DNA of 64,000 bases from a bacterium 1XD42-1 (GTDB lineage Bacteria > Bacillota > Clostridia > Oscillospirales > Ruminococcaceae). The stretch spans positions 1-64,000 of the forward strand of contig RAZJ01000001.1 of assembly GCA_003612625.1 (NCBI GenBank), given 5' to 3'. A model generated the notes under the pieces. It did no database searches. It was not told the DNA's origin and saw only the letters and a program-made list of their open reading frames with translations. Shown in pieces: positions 42,396-51,049 of this stretch. The translations under genes were made by a program, and so were the position numbers. Position 1 is the first letter of the stretch. Every line of letters begins with the position of its first letter.

Positions 42396-42424
42396 TGGAC
42401 AATATAAACTTTTTATGTTATATT
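42396..42424 (+). promoter_or_regulatory. Promoter of the candidate toxin mRNA
   Basis: TGGACA (42396-42401), 17-base spacer, TATATT (42419-42424). Confidence 0.65.
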
Positions 42425-42430
42425 ATAGCT

Positions 42431-42634
42431 GGTGTTGTCGCATTCGGCAGGCGGTTAAGTCCAGCCCCTGAAAAGGGGTGATACTATATGTGGAAAAAAA
42501 TCATAATATTCCTTTTCGTTTTTATTGTAACAGCTTTGTTCGTTTCCATAAAAGTAATGTAACCGCCACCTCGCAAAGCTAACGGTTACATATCTAAAAA
42601 GCTTTTTGGGGCTAACCGTCTGCTGGCAGCACCC
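42431..42634. repeat. Imperfect inverted repeat enclosing the toxin candidate
   Basis: The 5' sequence GGTGTTGTCGCATTCGGCAG then GCGGTTAAGTCCAGCCCC (42431-42468) is nearly complementary to GGGGCTAACCGTCTGCTGGC then AGCACCC (42608-42634). The matching blocks are GGTG[T/C]TG[T/C]C and CAG[A/G]CGGTTA plus the CCCC end. This lets the mRNA's 5' and 3' ends pair, as in Hok- and TxpA-type toxins. Confidence 0.7.
42488..42562 (+). CDS. 24-residue hydrophobic peptide, candidate type I toxin
   Basis: The peptide reads MWKKIIIFLFVFIVTALF then VSIKVM, a basic N-terminus followed by one membrane-spanning segment, typical of type I toxins. The ribosome binding site AAGGGG (42473-42478) lies in a hairpin (CCCC at 42465-42468 with GGGG at 42475-42478), so translation would be masked. 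A promoter precedes it, a hairpin terminator follows (about 42608-42640), and a strong antisense promoter faces it. Too short for standard gene callers. The toxin activity is inferred, not shown. Confidence 0.6.
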   Translation: MWKKIIIFLFVFIVTALFVSIKVM

Positions 42635-42640
42635 TTTTTA
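42560..42640 (-). ncRNA. Candidate antisense RNA (antitoxin) opposite the toxin mRNA 3' end
   Basis: Starts near 42640 from the promoter at 42676-42648 and runs toward the toxin gene. It would be complementary to the 3' part of the toxin mRNA, overlapping its terminator, the arrangement of TxpA/RatA and BsrG/SR4 pairs. A stem GTAACCG/CGGTTAC at 42558-42590 could help end it. Its 3' end is not defined by sequence. Confidence 0.45.
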
Positions 42641-42647
42641 TATTTTT

Positions 42648-42676
42648 ATTATAATTGCTTCTGATTCTTTTGTCAA
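42648..42676 (-). promoter_or_regulatory. Consensus antisense promoter
   Basis: On the minus strand TTGACA (42676-42671), 17-base spacer, TATAAT (42653-42648): a perfect sigma-A match, stronger than the toxin promoter. Confidence 0.85.
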
Positions 42677-42681
42677 TACAA

Positions 42682-43980
42682 TCATTTTTCTGGACTGATT
42701 TGAAGCAGTTTTTCTGCTGCGGCTAATTGGATTACAATACATAATAAAGAAACCGCCTGCTGCAATTCTTCAATAGTAGGATAAGTAGGAGCAATCCGGA
42801 TATTACGATCCCGGGGATCTTTTCCAAGGGGGAAAGAAGCCCCTGCCGCCGTTAAAATAACACCAGCTTCTTTACAAAGCTGTACAACACGTTTTGCACA
42901 TTGATCCATTACATTTAAAGAAATAAAATATCCGCCTAAAGGCTCTATCCAATCTGCAATTCCCTTTCCATCCAACTGGCTATGAAAAGCGTCTAAAACT
43001 GTTTTAAATTTGGGACGCAATAATTCTGCATGTTTTTCCATATGTTTCAAAAGCCCTTCATAATTTTTGAAGAACCGGGCATGGCGCAGCATATTTAATT
43101 TATCAAAACCGATTGTTTGGAATGCTAAAAGTTTTTTCATCCGTGCCATCATTTCTTCAGCACAAGCAAACACACCAATACCCGCCCCTGCAAAGCTGAT
43201 TTTTGATGTAGAAGCAAAAATCATAACACGGGTTGGATCGCCAGCTTTTTTACATTCTTCTAAAATATTTAATAAAGGTACTTTTTGATCCGGATATAAG
43301 TCATGAATTGCATACGCATTGTCCCACATAATGATAAAATCATCTGCTGCTGTTTTCATTTGAGCAAATCTTCTAACGGTTTCATCCGAATAGGTAATGC
43401 CCTGGGGATTGGAATATTTCGGGACACACCAAATCCCTTTAATATCGGGATCAGAAGCGACTAAACGTTCTACTGTATCCATATCCGGCCCATCCGGAGT
43501 CATTTCAATGGGAATCATTTCAAAACCAAAACATTCAGTAATGGAAAAATGTCGGTCATATCCAGGAACCGGACATAAAAATTTCCGTTTTTCACAACGG
43601 CTCCAAGGCTTTGCACCAGGGCGTACTCCATGAAGCATCATTTTCCCAATGGCATCATACATAATAGACAAGCTGGAATTGCCAAAGATAAAAATTTCTT
43701 CCGGATCCACTTCCAGCATATCGCAAAAGATAGCCTTGCATTCTGGAATACCATCAAAATCACCATAATTCCGGCAATCCATTCCATCAGATGCAAGACA
43801 AGAAGATTTACTGTTCACTTCATCTAATATGCCCATAGAAATTTCAAACTGATCTGCCGCAGGCTTTCCTCTGGACATATCCAATTTAAGCTTTTTTTCC
43901 TGAAAATTCTTATATTTTCCTAATAAGTCATGATACAGGCTCTCCAATTCAGTTTGAGAAAGCTCCTGGAATTTTTGCAT
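42682..43980 (-). CDS. PLP-dependent aminotransferase of the Asp_aminotransf (Rv3722c-like) family
   Basis: A 432-residue aminotransferase of the unusual family whose members include an aspartate aminotransferase in Mycobacterium. KLKLDMSRGKPAADQFEISM (about 30-50), NYGDFDGIPECKAIFCDMLE, GNSSLSIMYDAIGKMM, WCVPKYSNPQGITYS and IMWDNAYAIHDLYPD are the family blocks, and FASTSKISFAGAGIGVFA (about 252-269) holds the Schiff-base lysine. RNIRIAPTYPT near the end supplies the substrate arginine. The exact substrate is inferred from the family. The start ATG at 43980 is preceded by GGAGG. It is a single-gene unit. Confidence 0.9.
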   Translation of the reverse strand: MQKFQELSQTELESLYHDLLGKYKNFQEKKLKLDMSRGKPAADQFEISMGILDEVNSKSSCLASDGMDCRNYGDFDGIPECKAIFCDMLEVDPEEIFIFGNSSLSIMYDAIGKMMLHGVRPGAKPWSRCEKRKFLCPVPGYDRHFSITECFGFEMIPIEMTPDGPDMDTVERLVASDPDIKGIWCVPKYSNPQGITYSDETVRRFAQMKTAADDFIIMWDNAYAIHDLYPDQKVPLLNILEECKKAGDPTRVMIFASTSKISFAGAGIGVFACAEEMMARMKKLLAFQTIGFDKLNMLRHARFFKNYEGLLKHMEKHAELLRPKFKTVLDAFHSQLDGKGIADWIEPLGGYFISLNVMDQCAKRVVQLCKEAGVILTAAGASFPLGKDPRDRNIRIAPTYPTIEELQQAVSLLCIVIQLAAAEKLLQISPEK

Positions 43981-44125
43981 GATACAACCTCCGCATATTC
44001 AAATACATCTATCTATTTCCTAAAATGTTTCTATCCAATAGTATATGCCGAGTTGCCCATTTTTGCAAGATTATTTTTTAATTCCTGCAAAATTTATCAT
44101 TTTAACCAAAATTCCTAAGAAAATA

Positions 44126-44171
44126 GCCCATAAGCTTCGCGTCTTATAAAAAAACGTTTTTGCTTATGGGC
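44126..44171 (-). terminator. Terminator of the asnS-lar operon
   Basis: GCCCATAAGC (44126-44135) and its complement (44162-44171), with a nested A-run/T-run (AAAAACGTTTTT) in the loop. A T-rich stretch follows on the minus strand. Confidence 0.7.
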
Positions 44172-44188
44172 TTAAAAAATTGCGTTTT

Positions 44189-45382
44189 TTAAATTTCCTG
44201 TTCCGCAGCATGGTAAACTTTTTTAATCGGGACATCTGCTGCAATGGCAGTACGCCGGGCACTTTCATATTCTGCCGACACTTTTTTCAAATCCCCTAAA
44301 ATTCCCCGTTTCACTTCCACAGGGCCATAAGGGGTTCCTACCTGGCTGATTTCCCGCTTCATGATTTTCCGGGTCATTTCTCTCCGGCGTACTCCTAAAG
44401 TCCCTGTATGGCGCAAGATGCAGTCCGTAATTTCTTCTGTTTTTTCAGGAGGACACAATACGCTCAATAAAACCCCAGGCCGGTTTTTTTTCATTTGGAT
44501 GGAGGTAAACCAAACGTCTAATGCCCCTGCATCCCATAACCGTTCCATTGCAAATCCGAGCTGTTCTCCTGTCATATTGTCCAGATTACACAGAAGCTCA
44601 CATACCGTATCCTCTGTTTTCCAATCCTCCAATTCAACCAGATGAACACGTAACAAGTTCGCCCGTATAAATTCTTTTTTTCCTGCTCCGTACCCGGTTT
44701 TTAAAATCCGGAAAGGCCCTGGAATTTTTTCTCCATGAGAAAGTTCTGCTGCAATGGCCGCCCCTGTCGGCGTTACCATTTCCCCTTGTTCTTCGGTAAT
44801 TTGCAGGCTTAACCCTCCTGCTGCCGCAATTTCTGCTGTTGCCGGAGCTGGTACAGGCATCAAGCCATGGGCACACCGTACCATGCCCGTTCCTTCCGAA
44901 AGAGGGGAACAATAAACCTTTTCAATTCCTAAATTATCAATGCAAAAGGCGGCTGTTACAATATCAATAATGGAATCAATGGCGCCCACTTCATGAAAAT
45001 GGACTTCTTCCAACGGCTTTCCATGGACTTTCGCTTCTGCCAGGGCGACCCTCTTAAAAATTGCCAAAGCCAATTCCTTAGCCTGGGGCGTTAATTTGCC
45101 ACGCTGAATGATTTCTGTAACATCTGCTAAATTCCGGTGGGAATGTTCGTGGGAATGGCCATGAGAATGAATATGGGGATCGTCGGAGTCCAGGATTACA
45201 TTGAAGTCATATGCACGAATTCCCTGCTTTACTGTCCGGCCACATTCCAGCCGGTATCCATCTACCCCCAGGCTTTCCAAAGCCTGATACAATCCTTTCT
45301 GGTCTGCTCCTAAATCCAATAAAGCCGCGGCTGTCATATCCCCACTGATACCAGAATTACATTCTAAATAAAGTGTTTTCAA
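44189..45382 (-). CDS. larC: Nickel-pincer cofactor biosynthesis protein LarC (Ni insertase)
   Basis: A 397-residue CTP-dependent nickel insertase that completes the nickel-pincer cofactor. LYLECNSGISGDMTAAALLD opens the protein, and a histidine-rich loop with nine histidines (70-82) is likely for nickel handling. HFHEVGAIDSIIDIVTA, EGTGMVRCAHGLMPVPAPAT and EMVTPTGAAIAAEL follow. The C-terminal LarC2 part includes GVRRREMTR and YGPVEVK. In Lactobacillus larC is split by a frameshift, but here one frame covers both parts. It starts with TTG (45382), overlapping larB by 4 bases (TTGA). Confidence 0.93.
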   Translation of the reverse strand: MKTLYLECNSGISGDMTAAALLDLGADQKGLYQALESLGVDGYRLECGRTVKQGIRAYDFNVILDSDDPHIHSHGHSHEHSHRNLADVTEIIQRGKLTPQAKELALAIFKRVALAEAKVHGKPLEEVHFHEVGAIDSIIDIVTAAFCIDNLGIEKVYCSPLSEGTGMVRCAHGLMPVPAPATAEIAAAGGLSLQITEEQGEMVTPTGAAIAAELSHGEKIPGPFRILKTGYGAGKKEFIRANLLRVHLVELEDWKTEDTVCELLCNLDNMTGEQLGFAMERLWDAGALDVWFTSIQMKKNRPGVLLSVLCPPEKTEEITDCILRHTGTLGVRRREMTRKIMKREISQVGTPYGPVEVKRGILGDLKKVSAEYESARRTAIAADVPIKKVYHAAEQEI

Positions 45383-46134
45383 GCTTTCCCACCTTCCACA
45401 GCTAACCGGTTAATCTGAGCTGCTAAGTATCCAGCGCCAAACCCGTTATCAATATTGACGGTTCCTACCCCTTCCGCGCAGGAATTGAGCATTGTTAAAA
45501 GGGCTGACAGTCCCCCGAAACTGCTGCCATAGCCTACGCTGGTAGGCAATGCAATAACCGGAACCTGACATAATCCCCCGATAACACTAGCCAATGCCCC
45601 TTCCATTCCTGCGCAGGCAATGACAGCATTGGCCTGATGAATGTCTTCCATCCGGGCAAATAAACGGTGAATCCCAGCCACTCCCACATCAAAAATGCGG
45701 AGGGTTTTTGCTCCAAAAAATTCTGCCGTTAAAGCAGCTTCTTCTGCAACGGGAATATCAGATGTTCCTGCTGTACAGACAGCAACACAGCCTTGCTGCT
45801 TCATGGGATGGGGGCAAAGGGATACAACTTTTGCTTCCGGAGAATAGGAGGCTTGGGGCAGCCGCTGTTGGATTGCCTGGAAATGCTCTGGCAGTGCCCG
45901 GGTTCCTAAAATATTTTCATCAGCCTCATAAAAACGGGCAAAAATTTCTGCACATTGTTCCGGAGTTTTTCCCTGGCAAAATACCGTTTCTCCAAATCCG
46001 CGGCGGGAAGCCCGGTGATGATCCAATTTTGCAAAGTCTAATTCTTCATACGGAAGGCGGCTCAAAAACAACTCTGCTTCTTCCAAAGTCATTGTACCTT
46101 CCCGCACCTGCTCCAGAAGCTTTCTAATTTCCAT
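45379..46134 (-). CDS. larB: Nickel-pincer cofactor biosynthesis protein LarB
   Basis: A 251-residue carboxylase/hydrolase that carboxylates and hydrolyses nicotinic acid adenine dinucleotide in the first step of the nickel-pincer cofactor pathway. The C-terminal half (about 115-240) is AIR-carboxylase-like: GTSDIPVAEEAALTAEFFGA, GVAGIHRLFARM, IACAGMEGALASVIGGL and PTSVGYGSSFGGLSALLTML. The N-terminal HHRASRRGFGETVFCQGKTP is the family-specific region. The ATG at 46134 is chosen because larE stops one base before it and carries its AAGGAG; an upstream extension in frame lies inside larE. Confidence 0.93.
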   Translation of the reverse strand: MEIRKLLEQVREGTMTLEEAELFLSRLPYEELDFAKLDHHRASRRGFGETVFCQGKTPEQCAEIFARFYEADENILGTRALPEHFQAIQQRLPQASYSPEAKVVSLCPHPMKQQGCVAVCTAGTSDIPVAEEAALTAEFFGAKTLRIFDVGVAGIHRLFARMEDIHQANAVIACAGMEGALASVIGGLCQVPVIALPTSVGYGSSFGGLSALLTMLNSCAEGVGTVNIDNGFGAGYLAAQINRLAVEGGKA

Positions 46135-46135
46135 T

Positions 46136-46933
46136 TTATAAATTCTCCTTGTCAAAACAACCGCTGCGGTATCCTTCCAAATCCAAGGTAATATATTGGT
46201 ATCCAAATTGCTGTAAAGTACCGATAATCTTTTCTGCTTCCTGGATGGCCTTGGAAAGCTGTGTTTTTGGGACTTCTACCCGGGCCAAATTTCCATGAAC
46301 CCGAAGCCGTACCACTGGAAAGCCGATTTCATGAAGTGCTTTTTCTCCATTGCCGCAGCGCTGCAAGGCTTCTTCTGTTAAGGATGTCCCATAAGGGAAC
46401 CGGGTAGCCAGGCATGGAGAGGAAGGGCGGCTGGCTGCATCCAGCCCAATTTCCACCGCCATTGCCCGTACCATAGCTTTTGTCATTCCCAGTTTTGCCA
46501 AAGGGCTTTCCACCGAAAGTTCTTTTAATGCGCGCAAGCCAGGCCGGTATTCCTGCAAATCATCTCCATTGGTTCCATCAACTACCCGCCTAATACCCTG
46601 GGCTTTTGCATAGTCCCATAAAGCAGAAAACAGCGCATATTTACAATAATAACACCGTTCCCGGCTGTTTTGCCGGATCTGAGGATCTGCCAAAAGATCC
46701 GTCCATAAGATTTCATGCTTTGCCCCATAAGAACGAGCTTGAGCCACAGCCTGGGCTCCATTTCCTATGGGCTGCAAAATGCTGTCAAAAGTAACCGCAT
46801 ATACATCCAGTCCTGCATCACAGGACAGCTTCACCAAAAGGGCACTATCTACGCCGCCAGAAAAAGCAATACATAATTTCCGATTTTCTGCCGGAGCTGT
46901 TAATTCTTTTTTTAATGCTTCCAGTTTATCCAT
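46136..46933 (-). CDS. larE: Sacrificial sulfur transferase LarE
   Basis: A 265-residue PP-loop ATP pyrophosphatase that gives its own cysteine sulfur to the pincer nucleotide. The ATP loop SGGVDSALLVK is at residues 25-35, RERCYYCKYALF (91-102) has the family CxxC, and RPSSPCLATRFPYG (169-182) contains Cys174 at the position of the sacrificial cysteine of Lactobacillus LarE. Only one further cysteine is near the end (C261), so this is the sacrificial type rather than the iron-sulfur type. The ATG at 46933 overlaps the asnS stop (TAATG). Confidence 0.93.
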   Translation of the reverse strand: MDKLEALKKELTAPAENRKLCIAFSGGVDSALLVKLSCDAGLDVYAVTFDSILQPIGNGAQAVAQARSYGAKHEILWTDLLADPQIRQNSRERCYYCKYALFSALWDYAKAQGIRRVVDGTNGDDLQEYRPGLRALKELSVESPLAKLGMTKAMVRAMAVEIGLDAASRPSSPCLATRFPYGTSLTEEALQRCGNGEKALHEIGFPVVRLRVHGNLARVEVPKTQLSKAIQEAEKIIGTLQQFGYQYITLDLEGYRSGCFDKENL

Positions 46934-48327
46934 TAAAATTCAGCAGAACCTGTTGTCCTTGGGAAAGGAAGTACATCCCTGATATTGGAAATTCCGGTCA
47001 TATACATAATTAAACGTTCAAATCCCAGGCCGAATCCGGCATGTTTTGTACCGCCATATTTGCGGAGATCCAAATACCAGCCATAGTCCTCCTCAGGCAA
47101 GCCTAATTCTTTCATCCGAGCCTGCAATACTTCCAAACGTTCTTCACGCTGGCTGCCGCCAATGATTTCCCCAACACCAGGCACCAGCAAATCAACTGCT
47201 GCCACTGTTTTGCCGTCATCATTCAGGCGCATATAAAATGCCTTAATTTCCTTTGGATAGTCGGTTACAAAGACAGGTTTTTTCATAATCTGCTCTGTTA
47301 AATACCGTTCATGTTCTGTCTGGAGATCGCAGCCCCAGTAAACCGGATATTGGAATGGATCTTTATTTTGTTCCAATAATTTCACAGCTTCTGTATAAGT
47401 GACACGGGCAAAGTCCGCATTGATAATCATACTGAGCCGTTCCAGCAAGCCCTTATCATAGAAGTTATTGAAAAATTCCATTTCTTCAGGGCACCGTTCC
47501 AATACATATTCCAGCACATATTTAATCATATGCTGTGCCAGGTCCATATCATCTTCCAAATCAGCAAAAGCAATTTCCGGTTCAATCATCCAAAATTCCG
47601 CTGCATGGCGGGGAGTATTGGAATTTTCTGCCCGGAAGGTGGGGCCAAAAGTATATACTTTTCCAAAAGCCAAAGCCATGCTTTCCGCTTCCAACTGGCC
47701 GGAAACCGTTAAGCTGGTAGGTTTTCCAAAGAAATCCTGGGAATAATCAATTTCCCCTTTGTCATTTTTAGGCGGGTTCAGGGGATCTAATGTTGTTACC
47801 CGGAACATTTCCCCGGCCCCTTCACAATCGCTGCCTGTAATCAAAGGGGTATGGGCATAAACAAAACCATTTTCATTAAAAAATTTATGAATGGCAAAAG
47901 CTGCCACAGAACGCACCCGGAAAACAGCTTCAAAGGTATTGGTACGGGGGCGCAGGTGGGCAATGGAACGCAAATATTCTAAGGAATGGCGTTTCTTTTG
48001 CAGCGGGTATTCCGGTGCAGAAGCCCCTTCCAAAGTTACGGTATCCGCATGGATTTCCAAAGGCTGTTTGGCCTGCGGGGTCAGCAATACCCTTCCTGTT
48101 ACAGAAACGGCAGCTCCTACATTGAATTTTACAACTTCTGCAAAATTTTCTACTTTTCCTGCTTCTAAAACCACCTGTAAATTCCGGAAACTGGAACCAT
48201 CATTTAATTCTAAAAAACCGATTGATTTACTGTCCCGGACAGTGCGGAGCCATCCGCAAACTGTAATCTGCTGTTCTGAAAAGCTTTTTGCATTGAGAAA
48301 AAGCTTTTTTATTTCTATTCTTTTCAC
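46933..48327 (-). CDS. asnS: Asparaginyl-tRNA synthetase
   Basis: A 464-residue class IIb aminoacyl-tRNA synthetase. The N-terminal OB-fold anticodon domain (about 15-105) includes [20 protein letters not shown]. The catalytic core has motif 1 near [20 protein letters not shown], motif 2 in [20 protein letters not shown] and motif 3 at [16 protein letters not shown]. Use of N rather than D in motif regions supports asparagine specificity. It starts with GTG (48327) after GGAAAGAGG. Its stop overlaps larE by one base, so the lar genes share its transcript. Confidence 0.96.
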   Translation of the reverse strand: MKRIEIKKLFLNAKSFSEQQITVCGWLRTVRDSKSIGFLELNDGSSFRNLQVVLEAGKVENFAEVVKFNVGAAVSVTGRVLLTPQAKQPLEIHADTVTLEGASAPEYPLQKKRHSLEYLRSIAHLRPRTNTFEAVFRVRSVAAFAIHKFFNENGFVYAHTPLITGSDCEGAGEMFRVTTLDPLNPPKNDKGEIDYSQDFFGKPTSLTVSGQLEAESMALAFGKVYTFGPTFRAENSNTPRHAAEFWMIEPEIAFADLEDDMDLAQHMIKYVLEYVLERCPEEMEFFNNFYDKGLLERLSMIINADFARVTYTEAVKLLEQNKDPFQYPVYWGCDLQTEHERYLTEQIMKKPVFVTDYPKEIKAFYMRLNDDGKTVAAVDLLVPGVGEIIGGSQREERLEVLQARMKELGLPEEDYGWYLDLRKYGGTKHAGFGLGFERLIMYMTGISNIRDVLPFPRTTGSAEF

Positions 48328-48390
48328 AACATTACCTCTTTCCGGTTTTTGCCCGCACCTGAAATGGCAGGCTAAAATAACAATGCCTTT

Positions 48391-48419
48391 ATCATACCAT
48401 AATATTTCCTTTTCCGCAA
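48391..48419 (-). promoter_or_regulatory. Promoter of the asnS-larEBC operon
   Basis: On the minus strand TTGCGG (48419-48414), 17-base spacer, TATGAT (48396-48391). Confidence 0.7.
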
Positions 48420-48447
48420 TCGCAGGCTAAAAGAAACATAAAAAAAT

Positions 48448-48486
48448 CAGTGCCCTTTCCGGGTGATCAATCCGGAAAAGGCACTG
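48448..48486 (-). terminator. Terminator after gap
   Basis: CAGTGCCCTTTCCGG (48448-48462) pairs with CCGGAAAAGGCACTG (48472-48486), followed on the minus strand by ATTTTTTTATG. Confidence 0.9.
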
Positions 48487-48500
48487 TATATTCCTATGAA

Positions 48501-49586
<1,086 letters not shown>

Positions 49587-49704
49587 TTAAGACGAATTTT
49601 TTAGTATTTTCTAAATTTCAGCTTATAAATAAAAAAAACTTGGCTAAATTATCCAAACTTTATCTGTATATGACCTATTTTTCAGAAAACTACTAGGAAA
49701 TGGA

Positions 49705-49763
49705 TTGCAAATTTGCGGCAGTTCCGATAAAATAAGAGATAGATAAGGCGACAAACTTCGACA
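49705..49763 (+). promoter_or_regulatory. Promoter of the kinase-like gene, with Spo0A-box-like site
   Basis: TTGCAA (49705-49710), 17-base spacer, TAAAAT (49728-49733). TTCGACA, a perfect Spo0A box (reverse TGTCGAA), is at 49757-49763, about 17 bases past the expected start site, where bound protein would repress. The rest of 49512-49833 is AT-rich with nothing else visible. Confidence 0.45.
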
Positions 49764-49833
49764 AGATCCAACAATTGAAAGAACAGGGAATTTTTAAAAG
49801 ATCTTTTTTAGAGATCGGGAAAGGAGCTTTAAA

Positions 49834-51021
49834 ATGTCTATGAATCCGTCTCAGGAATCCTTTTTAGAGCAAATGAAAGATATGTACACCCAATCTCACC
49901 TTCCTTGCTGTTTATTAAATGACCAATTTGAAATTTTGTGGTATAATAAAGAAGCTGCCCAGGCAATTCCCCTTTTGACCATGCAAAACGGGAAGCAAAT
50001 TCTGTTCCGGGAAGCTTCCCTTCCCAAAATCCAGGCAGAAATCGCAGAAAAAGGCCATTTTATATTGCCGGAAACGGTTCTTCTGCCCGATCTTCTTCTT
50101 TATTCTGTCCCCGCCCAGTGCGGCAGCTTTTATTTCCTCCAGCCTTTAAAAACTGTCCCTGTGCCGCCAAACCTTCAAAATGATAATTTATGTGCCGCTT
50201 TGGAACACGGGGTCCATGCCCCGGCCCTGAATATTTTCCCAGCTTTATCCTATATTAAAAAGGCATTAAAAAATTTAAACTATGAAAATAAAACATTAGA
50301 TCATTATCTGCGGAGCATTGGGGAAAACACTTCCTTACAAATCCGGAATATTGAGCTGATTTCCGATTATACCCGCTTTGATGAAGGGGTATTTTCCCAG
50401 CCTCCGGTCCGGATCGATTTTTTCCAGTACCTGCGGACTTTGTGTTCTTTTATCCAGGAGCTTTTGGAGAAAAAAAATGGATCCAATGGGAATGAACAAA
50501 AGAGAATTGAGCTCTGCTATGAAATCCCCGATTATTCCCTTTTTACATTGATACAGACAAAACCTCTTGAATTGATTTTCTGCCATCTGATTTCCAATTC
50601 CTGCCGTTTTTCCCAGTCAGACAGCCGGATTATTATAAAAGCCGATCAGGAAGTGCGTACAGAAAAAGGAAAAGAAATCCGTTATGCTGTTATATCTTTT
50701 CGGGATCAGGCTGGCGGACTGCCGTCTGAAATTGAAAACCGCATTGCCGAACCTTACCATTTTAAAGCCAGTTCCACTTCCGGCTGTGGATTAGGGCTGC
50801 CATTGGTTTTAAGGTGTATCACATTTCTGGGAGGCAAGTTAAATTATATTACGGAAAAGGATCATTCCACCATTTTCAGGATTACTTTTCCTCTGCCGGA
50901 TGATCAGGATGATATGTTTATTTTGCGAAGCCCGGACGATATTTGGGATCGCCTGGAGCTGGAATCGGAAATCCGTTTTTCCTTAGCAGATGCTATCCCT
51001 TATGAAGGGCCCCTTTCATAA
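49834..51021 (+). CDS. Soluble sensor histidine kinase-like protein
   Basis: A 395-residue cytoplasmic protein. A PAS-like sensor is probable at residues 15-105 (LPCCLLNDQFEILWYNKEAA). A HisKA-like helix pair follows with H128 in EHGVHAPALNIFPALSYI as the likely phosphoacceptor. The C-terminal ATPase domain has the N box HLISNSCRFS (251-260), G1 at RDQAGGLP and G2 at SGCGLGLPLV (316-325). The G1 box is atypical (DQAGG). There is no membrane segment and no response regulator next door, so it is an orphan. AGGAGC precedes the ATG. Confidence 0.78.
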   Translation: MSMNPSQESFLEQMKDMYTQSHLPCCLLNDQFEILWYNKEAAQAIPLLTMQNGKQILFREASLPKIQAEIAEKGHFILPETVLLPDLLLYSVPAQCGSFYFLQPLKTVPVPPNLQNDNLCAALEHGVHAPALNIFPALSYIKKALKNLNYENKTLDHYLRSIGENTSLQIRNIELISDYTRFDEGVFSQPPVRIDFFQYLRTLCSFIQELLEKKNGSNGNEQKRIELCYEIPDYSLFTLIQTKPLELIFCHLISNSCRFSQSDSRIIIKADQEVRTEKGKEIRYAVISFRDQAGGLPSEIENRIAEPYHFKASSTSGCGLGLPLVLRCITFLGGKLNYITEKDHSTIFRITFPLPDDQDDMFILRSPDDIWDRLELESEIRFSLADAIPYEGPLS

Positions 51022-51049
51022 TGTTTCATAAAGAAATCAGGAATCGAAC

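Noticed and set aside
44189-45382. Programmed frameshift in larC as known from Lactobacillus
   Set aside because: One uninterrupted frame covers both LarC1- and LarC2-like parts.
45379-46206. LarB with a 24-residue N-terminal extension
   Set aside because: The extension lies inside larE and lacks a site; the ATG at 46134 has AAGGAG and couples to the larE stop.
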